A stretch of 38,600 bases of DNA, from positions 1-38,600 of the forward strand of contig CAMDRJ010000008.1 of NCBI GenBank assembly GCA_945906755.1, given 5' to 3'. The notes under the pieces are model-generated. The model saw only the letters and a list, made by a program, of their open reading frames with translations. It did no database searches and was not told the DNA's origin. This document shows, in pieces, positions 26,790 through 35,130 of this stretch; the first letter of the stretch is position 1, and the number at the start of each line of letters is the position of its first letter. The position numbers and the translations under genes are program-made. The DNA comes from Klebsiella pneumoniae. Lineage in GTDB: Bacteria > Pseudomonadota > Gammaproteobacteria > Burkholderiales > SG8-39.

Positions 26790-27323
26790 ATGTCTAACAT
26801 CAAACCGCTGCCTTTGGAATCGATTACCGATCCGGAGTTGCGTGAGTTGATATCACGCTGCGAGAAGCTCGGCGTTCCCGATTCGATCTTCCCGCGCATC
26901 CTCGCGCATGTGCCGAGCTATGCGAAAGCGCTGCTGCGCGCACTGCTCCATTCGCATGTCGAAGGTAATGTCGATCACCGGTTAAAGGAAATCATCCGCG
27001 TGCGGCTGGCGGGTATTGCGGGTGACCCGTACTTCAGCGCCCTGCGCTCGAAACAAGCCAAGGCATCCGGACTCACCGAGGAGAGGATTGCCGCAGCCAC
27101 AAAATTCAACGAGGGCCCATACACGCCGGCCGAGAAACTTGCGATCGAATACGCGGTGCAGATGTATCTCGACGCCGACGGGAACGACGCCGCGTTCTAC
27201 GCACGCCTTAAAGAGCATTACAGCGAAGCGCAGATCATGGAGTTAGGCGCATTCATCGCATTCCACTACGGCATGCAAGTGTTCATGCGGACGTTGGATG
27301 CGCGACCGTTGGCGACTACGTGA
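26790..27323 (+). CDS. Carboxymuconolactone decarboxylase family protein (paralog of the preceding gene)
   Basis: LKEIIRVRLAGIAGDPYFSALRSKQAKASGLTEERIAAATKFNEGPYTPAEKLAIEYAVQMYLDADGNDAAFYARLKEHYSEAQIMELGAFIAFHYGMQVFMRTL aligns with the candidate selenoprotein; only 3 nt between genes. Confidence 0.82.
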   Translation: MSNIKPLPLESITDPELRELISRCEKLGVPDSIFPRILAHVPSYAKALLRALLHSHVEGNVDHRLKEIIRVRLAGIAGDPYFSALRSKQAKASGLTEERIAAATKFNEGPYTPAEKLAIEYAVQMYLDADGNDAAFYARLKEHYSEAQIMELGAFIAFHYGMQVFMRTLDARPLATT

Positions 27324-28383
27324 TTACTCCCGCGCAATATTCGCCTCAGTAATCACCTTGTTCCACCGCGCGAGTTCCGACACGACGCGCTGCTTTGTCT
27401 CATCCGGTGTACTACCACGCACCGTTCCGCCCATCGCTTCCAGACGCGCTTTCACTTCGGGTTCTTTTAGCGCGGCCATCATCGCTTCATGCAATCGATC
27501 GACCACCGCGCGTGGCGTTCCCCCCCGTCGTTGCTAATCCGAGCCACGAGCGCACGTCGTAGCCGGGCACGCCTGCTTCTGAGATGGTTGGGACGTCTGG
27601 CATACCGGGCCAACGGGTTGCGGAGGACACGGCGATCGCTCTCACCTTGCCGCCGTTGACTTGCCCGACCGCGGTGGTTGGCGTGGCAACGGAAAAGCTG
27701 ATATCACCCGCAAGGATCGCGGTCATCGCCTGCGATTCGCCCTTGTACGGGACATGCACCAACTCCACGTTCGCCATGCGACCCATCAGTTCGCCGACCA
27801 GATGCAGGGTTGCTCCCGTACCGGATGATCCGAACGTTACGGTCTGTGGCTTGGCACGCGCTTCGGCAAGCACGGCGGCCAAGGTCTGGAGGCGCGAGTC
27901 GGCCCGTACCACCAGCATGAACGGGAATTCACTCGCCATCGAGATCCACGCGAAGCTTTCCACTGTGTCGTACGGCAGTGATTTCGATGCCGCGCCGGTG
28001 GTCACATGCCCACCGGTAATGAGCAGCATTGTGTAGCCATCTGGTGCTGCCTTGGCCACTGCGTCGGCGGCAATGCGCCCTGCCCCGCCCAGGCGCGTGT
28101 CGACGATGATCGGCTGCCCAAGCGCCTTTTGCATCCCTTGGGCCAATAGCCGCGCGGCGGTATCCGCGTTGCCGCCCGCCGCCGACCCTTGAATGATGCG
28201 CAGCGGCTTGTTCGGAAACGACTGCGCAGCGACGGCGTTCGCCAGCACGACGGACAAGACGAACACGATGAATCGGCAGCCATAATCAATTCGCTCCAGA
28301 ATGTGCAAAGGGGTCGCCCGATTGGGCAGTTCACTTGTGATCGCGCGGCGACGATGGATCGATTGTAGGCATTCCGAGCGCAA
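27324..28383 (-). pseudogene. Tripartite tricarboxylate (Bug-type) substrate-binding protein, frameshifted at a 7-nt homopolymer
   Basis: Frame 1 (27487..28383) FPNKPLRIIQGSAAGGNADTAARLLAQGM...VPYKGESQAM...RSWLGLATTGG; frame 2 (27324..27506) MVDRLHEAMMAALKEPEVKARLEAMGGTVRG...WNKVITEANIARE. Deleting one base of C7 at 27520-27526 restores LGLATTGGTPRAVVDRLHEAMM. True N-terminus uncertain. Confidence 0.85.
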
Positions 28384-28519
28384 TCGGCTGCCTCTTTGCA
28401 GAATCGGCCCGCCGATCGAATCGCTCAGTTCGCCCGCGAATTGCTATCATGCGTCAGGCGTAGCCCCCGCCTGCCATGACTCATCGGGGGTTCAGATCCC
28501 AAGCAACCGGAGACCCGCG

Positions 28520-29314
28520 ATGGAATTGGTGAAAAAGACATCAACAGCCGCAAAAACCCCGAGCAAAGACACCGCCGAATGGCGCATGCGTGTGGATTTG
28601 GCCGCCGCGCACCGGCTCGCACATATGCATGGCTTCAGCGAAGGTATCTTCAATCACCTGACCTGCGCGGTGCCTGGCAAGACCGATCGCTACTACCAGA
28701 TTCCGTTTGGACTGCATTGGTCGGAAATCAGTGCGAGTTCCTTCATGGAAGTGGCCTACGCGGAGCCCAAGCCATTGGTCGGTGAAGGCGAAGTTGAGCT
28801 TTCCGCTTTTTGCATCCACGCGCCGATTCACCGTTTGAACAAAGATGCGGTATGCGTGATGCATACCCACATGCCATTCGCGAGCGCACTGTCACGATTG
28901 GAAGATCCGCGCATCAAGCCGATCGGACAAACCGAAGCGATCCTGATGCGCCACACCGCGTACGACGATCTCTATACCGGCCCCGCGTTCGACCCCGCGG
29001 AAGGTGAGCGCTTGAATGGCATCCTCGGCAAGAACAAGGTGCTGTTCATGGCCAATCACGGTGTTCTCACCGTGGGCCGCTCGGTCGCCGAAGCCTATGA
29101 CCTGCTCTACTACACCGAGCGCGTCGCGCAAGTGCAGATTTATGCGATGTGGACCGGCCAGAAGCTCAAGGAGCTGCCGCAGGCGATCGTCGACAAGACG
29201 ATGGATCAAGCCGGCGCGCGCAGCCCAAAATACGGCGGCAAGCCAAGCTATGAGCATCATTTCGATGCATTGAAGCGGATGCTTGATCGGAAAGAGCCTG
29301 ATTACCGGGATTGA
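28520..29314 (+). CDS. Class II aldolase/adducin family protein
   Basis: ATG 28520 (MELVKKTSTAAKTPSKDTAEWRMRVDLAAAHRLAHMHGFSEGIFNHLTCAVPGKTDRYYQIPFGLHWSEISASSF); VMHTHMPFASAL; MANHGVLTVGRSVAEAYDLLYYTER. Confidence 0.93.
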   Translation: MELVKKTSTAAKTPSKDTAEWRMRVDLAAAHRLAHMHGFSEGIFNHLTCAVPGKTDRYYQIPFGLHWSEISASSFMEVAYAEPKPLVGEGEVELSAFCIHAPIHRLNKDAVCVMHTHMPFASALSRLEDPRIKPIGQTEAILMRHTAYDDLYTGPAFDPAEGERLNGILGKNKVLFMANHGVLTVGRSVAEAYDLLYYTERVAQVQIYAMWTGQKLKELPQAIVDKTMDQAGARSPKYGGKPSYEHHFDALKRMLDRKEPDYRD

Positions 29315-29422
29315 GCAAAGCAAGACTCATGCTCGCCGTGGCGCAGCCCACTGCGCCGCGTCATCCCGGTCACTGAACCGGGATCCAGAAACGTTCGTTA
29401 CCGAGCCTGGGCCCCGGATCAG

Positions 29423-29482
29423 TGTCCGGGGTGACGATCTACTGTCCGGGGTGACGATCTACAATCCGGGGTGACGGTTATC
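29423..29482. repeat. 20-bp tandem repeat, two perfect copies plus one degenerate copy
   Basis: TGTCCGGGGTGACGATCTAC x2, then AATCCGGGGTGACGGTTATC; the third copy enters the stop codon of the 29481-30518 gene. Confidence 0.85.
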
Positions 29483-30518
29483 AGCCCAACTCCTTTCGCA
29501 CGATCGCAGCCCCGGCACTAAGTGCCTGCAGCTTGCCGAACGCGACCTCGCGTTGCAGGTACTTCATGCCGCAGTCGGGCGCCGGAATCAGGCGGTCCGC
29601 GCTCACGAATTTCAGTCCGGCACGGATGCGCATGGCGACGATCTCCGGTGTCTCGATCGCCTGATTGCCAAGATCGATCACGCCAAGCACGATCTTCTTG
29701 GCCGAAAGATCGGCGAGCACGCCCAGATCCACTTTCGCCTGCGCAGCTTCGATCGAAATTTGCTGCGCGGTCGTCTCGGCAAGCTGCGGCAGGAACGAAT
29801 AGCCAGTGGGTTTCAAACCGGGCACCACCGCCGCATAACCGAAGCATAGATGCACCACGGTAGGCACGGTGATGCCTTGCAAGGCGCGGTTGATCGCTTG
29901 CACCGCGTAACGCTTGGCCGCTTCCGGATCATTGCGCAGCCATGGTTCGTCAATCTGGATCACATCGGCACCCGCGGCTTGGAGATCGAGCAGTTCCTCA
30001 TTGACCGCGGCGGCGAGGTCCATGATCATCGCTTCGACATCGGGATACCATTCGTTCTGCGCCTGCTGCGCCATCGTAAATGGGCCGGGCAAGGTCACCT
30101 TGGTCGCACGATCGGTATTGCGGCGCAGGAACTCCAGATCACGCACCTCCACGGCATGCTTGCGGGTAATTTTGCCGACGACGCGCGGCACCAGCGTTTC
30201 GCGTCCGGCGCGGTTGATGATCCGGCCTGGATTTTCGGTATCGATGCCATCGAGCGCCGAGGCAAAGTAGTTCGAATAGCTTTCGCGACGCATTTCGCCA
30301 TCGGTGATGATGTCGATGCCGGCCCGCTCCATATCGCGGATCGCAACGATCGTCGCATCGTCTTGCGCCTCGGCGCGAAACTGCTCGGGTATGCGCCACA
30401 TCTCCCGCATCGGCACGCGCGGCACCACTTTTGACAAGAGCTGGCGATTGATCAACCAGTCAGGCTGCGGATAGCTGCCGACGACTGTTGTAGGAAGAAG
30501 TTTCGGAATGGTCGGCAC
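29481..30518 (-). CDS. Cobalamin-independent methionine synthase (MetE) C-terminal domain-like protein
   Basis: LLPTTVVGSYPQPDWLINRQLLS...ITDGEMRRESYSNYFA...VTLPGPFTMAQQ...DVIQIDEPWLRNDPE...VVHLCFGY...LIPAPDCGMKYL: metal-ligand motifs HxC, DEP and DCG. Start GTG 30518 or ATG 30542. Confidence 0.88.
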   Translation of the reverse strand: MPTIPKLLPTTVVGSYPQPDWLINRQLLSKVVPRVPMREMWRIPEQFRAEAQDDATIVAIRDMERAGIDIITDGEMRRESYSNYFASALDGIDTENPGRIINRAGRETLVPRVVGKITRKHAVEVRDLEFLRRNTDRATKVTLPGPFTMAQQAQNEWYPDVEAMIMDLAAAVNEELLDLQAAGADVIQIDEPWLRNDPEAAKRYAVQAINRALQGITVPTVVHLCFGYAAVVPGLKPTGYSFLPQLAETTAQQISIEAAQAKVDLGVLADLSAKKIVLGVIDLGNQAIETPEIVAMRIRAGLKFVSADRLIPAPDCGMKYLQREVAFGKLQALSAGAAIVRKELG

Positions 30519-30646
30519 GGTGTGTTCTCGATCGCATCCCAAATGGGACGCAAAGAATTAGTATAGGCGCTGCTGGAACTCGGCCATTGTATCGATCCGC
30601 CGCATTCCGGTCGGACTACCCTTTGCTACTCACCTGGAATGTATTC

Positions 30647-31609
30647 ATGCCGATTCGCCACTTCGCGATTGCCCTTTGCAGCATCATCGCCAGCATCACC
30701 GGCTGCCTGGCCCAGGACTATCCGTCCCGCCCGATCCGCATCATCAACGGCTTCCCGCCGGGCGGTAACGTCGATCTGGTCGGCCGACTCATCGCCCAGA
30801 AACTCGGCGAATCGCTCAAACAACCGGTGATCGTCGAGAGCAAACCGGGCGCGGGCACCATGATCGCGAACAATTTCGTTGCCAAAGCACCTGCCGATGG
30901 CTACACCATCTTGCTCGTGAGTGGCGCGTTTCCCACGGTGGCCGCGACGCAACGGAAGCTCCCCTACGATCCGATCCGCGACTTCGCGTGGCTCTCGACA
31001 ATCATCACTTATCCGCTGGTAGCGATCGTGCGGCCCGACTCACCGCTCCGATCGATCGACGATCTCATCAATGCCGCCAAGGCGCATCCGGGCAAGCTCA
31101 CCTTTCCATCGCCCGGTGTGCGAAGCCTCATCCACTTGGCAGGTGAATTGTTTTGCGCGACCGCGGGCGTCGAGATGCTGCACATTCCCTACAAGAGCAG
31201 CGCCGAGACCGTCACCGAAGTCATGACCGGCCGGATCGATGTGCTGTTTGAAACGCTGACCCTTGCGTCCACCCACTTGCAGGCGGGAAAGGTGCGTGCG
31301 CTGGCGATCACCTCAGCACAGCGTGTGCCGCACATGCCGGATCTGCCAACCGTGGCGGAGCGACTACCCGGCTTCGAGACGACATCCTTCATCGGCATGG
31401 CAGCACCGCGCGGAATGCCTGCGCCGATCGTGCAGCGACTCACCGAAGAATTTCACAAGATGCTCGCGCTGCCTGACATTCGTCAACGGTTCAGCGATCT
31501 CGGCGGCACGCCACGACCTTCGACGCCGGAGGAAACCGCCGCCTTCATGGAGAAGGAAATCGTGAAATGGCGGCGGGTGGTCGAGACGCGGAAGATTGCG
31601 ATTGATTAG
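30647..31609 (+). CDS. Tripartite tricarboxylate (Bug-type) substrate-binding protein
   Basis: ATG 30647 (MPIRHFAIALCSIIASITGCLAQDYPSRPIRIINGFPPGGNVDLVGRLIAQKLGESLKQPVIVESKPGAGT); IPYKSSAETV. Confidence 0.92.
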   Translation: MPIRHFAIALCSIIASITGCLAQDYPSRPIRIINGFPPGGNVDLVGRLIAQKLGESLKQPVIVESKPGAGTMIANNFVAKAPADGYTILLVSGAFPTVAATQRKLPYDPIRDFAWLSTIITYPLVAIVRPDSPLRSIDDLINAAKAHPGKLTFPSPGVRSLIHLAGELFCATAGVEMLHIPYKSSAETVTEVMTGRIDVLFETLTLASTHLQAGKVRALAITSAQRVPHMPDLPTVAERLPGFETTSFIGMAAPRGMPAPIVQRLTEEFHKMLALPDIRQRFSDLGGTPRPSTPEETAAFMEKEIVKWRRVVETRKIAID

Positions 31610-31630
31610 AGAGCGGCCATGCGCATTGAT

Positions 31631-31661
31631 GGTGGAATGCGCTTCACTTTTCCACCCTACG
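31631..31661. repeat. Second copy of the GGTGGAAT...TTCCACCCTACG palindromic repeat
   Basis: ggtggaatgcgcttcacttttccaccctacg; compare 1219-1249. Confidence 0.6.
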
Positions 31662-31699
31662 TTACGACCGTACGTTACGACCCTACGCGACGACCTACG
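31658..31699. repeat. Short tandem repeat (~13-bp TACGTTACGACCS) overlapping the cupin stop codon
   Basis: tacgttacgaccg / tacgttacgaccc / tacgcgacgacc / tacgcg. Confidence 0.7.
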
Positions 31700-32258
31700 C
31701 GAGCTTCGCCGCAAGCGCCGGATCGAATTCGCCATCGATCAAGATGAACGCGATTTCGCAGATCGCGTTCGAGCGGTTGCTCCACGCATGATTAGTTCCG
31801 CATTGGACGAGCACATCGCCCGCCTTCAGCAGCACTTCCGAATCATCGAGCACGCAATAAATTTCGCCGGATAGCACGATCGCGTAATCGATGGTCTCAG
31901 TCCGATGCATCATCGGATGCCGCCCGGTCTGGCTGAACGTCGACGCCTTCTCGTTGCCCAGCGCGGCGAACGCCTTCTTCGCTTCTTCCTGGCTCATATT
32001 GCGGACCGCGACCGACTCCGGTTCGATGCGATTGATGCGGATTACAGTGCCCTGCTTGTTTGGTAATTGCCGCCGTGGCCCAAGCGTCGGTTCCGGTGCA
32101 TTGGCGACGATTGGCGCGGGCATTGCATTGGTGCGCCAGATATCGGTGGAGGAATAACCGACGCGCGCCGCCGCGGTATGCACGAACGGCGCCGGACCAT
32201 CGGAAACGACGATGGCCCGTCCTTTCTCATCATGCCCTGTAACAACACGCCTTACCAT
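31695..32258 (-). CDS. Cupin domain-containing protein
   Basis: TGRHPMMHRTETIDYAIVLSGEIYCVLDDSEVLLKAGDVLVQCGTNHAWSNRSNAICEIAFILIDGEF. Confidence 0.9.
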   Translation of the reverse strand: MVRRVVTGHDEKGRAIVVSDGPAPFVHTAAARVGYSSTDIWRTNAMPAPIVANAPEPTLGPRRQLPNKQGTVIRINRIEPESVAVRNMSQEEAKKAFAALGNEKASTFSQTGRHPMMHRTETIDYAIVLSGEIYCVLDDSEVLLKAGDVLVQCGTNHAWSNRSNAICEIAFILIDGEFDPALAAKLA

Positions 32259-33131
32259 CTACGCCGCCTTCGCCTGCTTTTCGGTCTGCTGGTGAATGTA
32301 GGCGATGATCTTGGCGATCACCTGCTTGGCGGTTTCCGTTTCGGGTTTGCTGCGGACCAAATCGTACGGCTGCCCTTCGAAGAGTTCCAGCTGCAGCTTA
32401 CCGCCTGCCTTCCGGTAGCCGGATACAAACTCTTCCATATACTGGCCCGGATGCAAGGCATCTTCAGGATTTTGGGTATACAGAATGTTAGGCAGATCGA
32501 CCTTCTCGCCACGCTGCAAGATCAGGTTGGCGCTGCCTTCGATCATGGCCGCTTCGGTGAGCCAATAGGAGACTTGACGCACCGCGGGTCCACCCACGTT
32601 CTTGTAGGCCGGATCGCTGACCGGGAATTTCACATGGGTGCGATAGCGGCCAATCGGGCAAATCACCGGCCATAGCGTCACCACGAAGGGCACGCGCGCA
32701 TCGATGTTCGGTGCGCTTGGCATCGGGATCGCCGCATAACGCGGATCGTTCGGTTTCATCGCCGCCAGCACGACCAGATGGCCGCCGCTCGACGTGCCCA
32801 TGCTCCCCACCATGTCGGCGCGGGAATTGAAGCGCGCCGCCTGCGATTTCAACCAACGCACACCATAGTTGATATCGGCCACCGAGCCCGGATAGGTCGC
32901 ATCCGGTGGATTACGAAAGTCGAGTGCCGCCACCACCACGCCACCCTCGGCGATCGGACGATTGATCGTCTCGTTATTCATGCGAGTGCCTTCAGCCCAG
33001 GCACCACCATGCGCATCGATGACGGCCGGAAAGGGGCCCTTGCCACGCGGCTTGAAGACACGCGCGATCAGCGGCTTGCCGTTGTGATTGAGGTATTCGA
33101 TTTCTTCGATATCGACTTCATACTTGCCCAT
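32259..33131 (-). CDS. Alpha/beta hydrolase (esterase/lipase-like)
   Basis: KGPFPAVIDAHGGAWAEGTRMNNETINRPIAEGGVVVAALDFRNPPDATYPGSVADINYGVRWLKSQAARFNSRADMVGSMGTSSGGHLVVLAAM (HGG oxyanion region and GTSSGG nucleophile elbow). Confidence 0.9.
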   Translation of the reverse strand: MGKYEVDIEEIEYLNHNGKPLIARVFKPRGKGPFPAVIDAHGGAWAEGTRMNNETINRPIAEGGVVVAALDFRNPPDATYPGSVADINYGVRWLKSQAARFNSRADMVGSMGTSSGGHLVVLAAMKPNDPRYAAIPMPSAPNIDARVPFVVTLWPVICPIGRYRTHVKFPVSDPAYKNVGGPAVRQVSYWLTEAAMIEGSANLILQRGEKVDLPNILYTQNPEDALHPGQYMEEFVSGYRKAGGKLQLELFEGQPYDLVRSKPETETAKQVIAKIIAYIHQQTEKQAKAA

Positions 33132-33240
33132 GGTCTGCTCCTGGTTTGCCCGCGATCAATCAAACTTTGAGCGTTCCGTATTCGACGACCTTCATCGAGG
33201 AAACGCCCCCTCTCCCGCATTGGGGCGAGGGTGAACTGAC

Positions 33241-35130
33241 TTAACTGCAACAACGTAACCAAACTAATCCTTCTGCCTTCGCCTCATCATGCCAGGCCCG
33301 CGCATGGCGACTCATTCCGCCTCCTTGGAGCAGCTTGAAACGCTGCGCCGGCTGTGATGCTGCCATACTCGTAAGCGGAATATCTTTCGGCAGTCCGAGC
33401 GCCCGCATCTCGGTACGCAAGGCCTCGGTCGCCGCTACATCGGCCTTCATCGTCGCACGATCGATGACAACACCATAATGATCCTTGGCCATCGGGATCG
33501 ATACATAGCCTTGGCGCACATCGTCTTCCACATCCGATCGCTTGCGATCGAGCGGACTGCCGAAGCCACCGCCGCCACCCGAACGGAGCGTATAGCGATC
33601 GCCGCTCTTCAAGAGTTGCGAGAACACTTTCCCGGTCGTGAAGACCGTCTCGTCCTTGCCCTGACGATGAATCGCGACTTGATTGCCATAAGCTGACAAG
33701 CCGCCGAACAATCCCCATGGCCGGCTTTCCACACGCTCGATTTGCGTGTTGAACATCATGTCGGTTTGCAGATGCACGATCTGCTCGGTGCCAAGGCCGC
33801 CGCGTTGCTTGCCCGCGCCACCGGAATCGTCACGCAGCCCGTATTTCTCGACGATCAACGGATATTTCGCTTCGACCTGTTCGGAGGGCCCGTTGTGCGT
33901 ATCGCCATCATTGATCGCAATCGTTGCGCACATACCGTCTTCAGTTTGCTTCGCGCCCCAGCCCCCACCGATCAATCCGCCCAGATAGAGAAAGAGCTTC
34001 TTCGTCTGTGGTGAGCGGCCATGAATGTTCGCCACCACCAGATCCGCATGATGACCGGCGATTACTTTACCTGGGATAGCGGGCGCGAGCGCCTTGAAGA
34101 TCGTATCGATCACGGTCATGGGGAAGGTCATCCACATTCGCATCGGTGCCGGCCGTGTGGCATTGACGACCTTGCCTTCCGGAAGAATCACCGTGAGAGG
34201 CCGAAAGCAGCCGTCGTTGATCGGCATGTCGAGTGCGGCGGTGAGGCATTTGAGTGCCACTTGCGCAGCCGAGATACCGGCCGCTCGCCCGGAATTGAAG
34301 AAGCCTTTCACCTGATCGCTCACATTAGTGAGATCGACTTCCATCGTGTCGCCCTTGACGGTGACCTTCACGCCGATTCGGATGCGCTTGCCATGATCGA
34401 CGCCATCATCGTCCATGAACGATTCGGCTTCATAGACGCCATCTGGAATAGCGCGGATTTGATCCCGCACAATCGCTTCACTTTGGTCGTAAATCGCCTC
34501 GATCGCACCCAGCACGCCGTCACGCCCGTACTTTGTGAGCATTTCCAACATGCGCCGTTCGCCGGTTTTCACCGCAGCGATTTGTGCACGCAAGTCACCC
34601 ATCGCGCGTTCCGGGATCCGCACATTCATCTCGATGATGCGAAATACATCATCATTCTGCACGCCCTTGGCCCACGCCTTGACGATCGGCATTTGCAGGC
34701 CTTCGGAATAGATATCGAGGGTCATGCCATCGAGGGTGCCGCCGATGTCGATCCAGTGCGCCATGCAAGCCGCGAACGCGACGATCTCGCCCTGCCAAAA
34801 CACCGGCACACAGAACGTCATGTGATTGAGGTGACTACCGGTGATATAGGCGTCGTTGGTCAGCAGCACATCACCGTCGTCCATGGCAGCCAAGCCGTAG
34901 TGCGCGATCATGCGCTTCACGGTATTGCTCATGCCGCGAATGAAAGTGGGCAACCCGATGCCGATCGACACCGTATTGCCCTCTTTGTCGAAGAGCCCGA
35001 CCGTGAAATCGAGTGCCTCGTAGATGATCATGTTGTACGCGGTGCGCATGAGGTTCGATTTCATTTCCTCAGACGCGGCCACCAAACCGTTGCGAACAAT
35101 CTCCGTCAGTACCGGATCCATCTTAACCAT
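33241..35130 (-). CDS. Hydantoinase B/oxoprolinase family protein
   Basis: [52 protein letters not shown]...DVLLTNDAYITGSHLNHMTFCVPVFWQGEIVAFAACMAHWIDIGG; LRSGGGGGFGSPLDR. Confidence 0.95.
   Translation of the reverse strand: MVKMDPVLTEIVRNGLVAASEEMKSNLMRTAYNMIIYEALDFTVGLFDKEGNTVSIGIGLPTFIRGMSNTVKRMIAHYGLAAMDDGDVLLTNDAYITGSHLNHMTFCVPVFWQGEIVAFAACMAHWIDIGGTLDGMTLDIYSEGLQMPIVKAWAKGVQNDDVFRIIEMNVRIPERAMGDLRAQIAAVKTGERRMLEMLTKYGRDGVLGAIEAIYDQSEAIVRDQIRAIPDGVYEAESFMDDDGVDHGKRIRIGVKVTVKGDTMEVDLTNVSDQVKGFFNSGRAAGISAAQVALKCLTAALDMPINDGCFRPLTVILPEGKVVNATRPAPMRMWMTFPMTVIDTIFKALAPAIPGKVIAGHHADLVVANIHGRSPQTKKLFLYLGGLIGGGWGAKQTEDGMCATIAINDGDTHNGPSEQVEAKYPLIVEKYGLRDDSGGAGKQRGGLGTEQIVHLQTDMMFNTQIERVESRPWGLFGGLSAYGNQVAIHRQGKDETVFTTGKVFSQLLKSGDRYTLRSGGGGGFGSPLDRKRSDVEDDVRQGYVSIPMAKDHYGVVIDRATMKADVAATEALRTEMRALGLPKDIPLTSMAASQPAQRFKLLQGGGMSRHARAWHDEAKAEGLVWLRCCS

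Noticed and set aside
28460-28505. tRNA-like or riboswitch-like segment (cccccg...cgggggttcagatccc)
   Set aside because: The GGTTCAGATCC piece resembles a T-arm, but no acceptor, D or anticodon arms could be fitted; probably a simple hairpin upstream of the aldolase gene.
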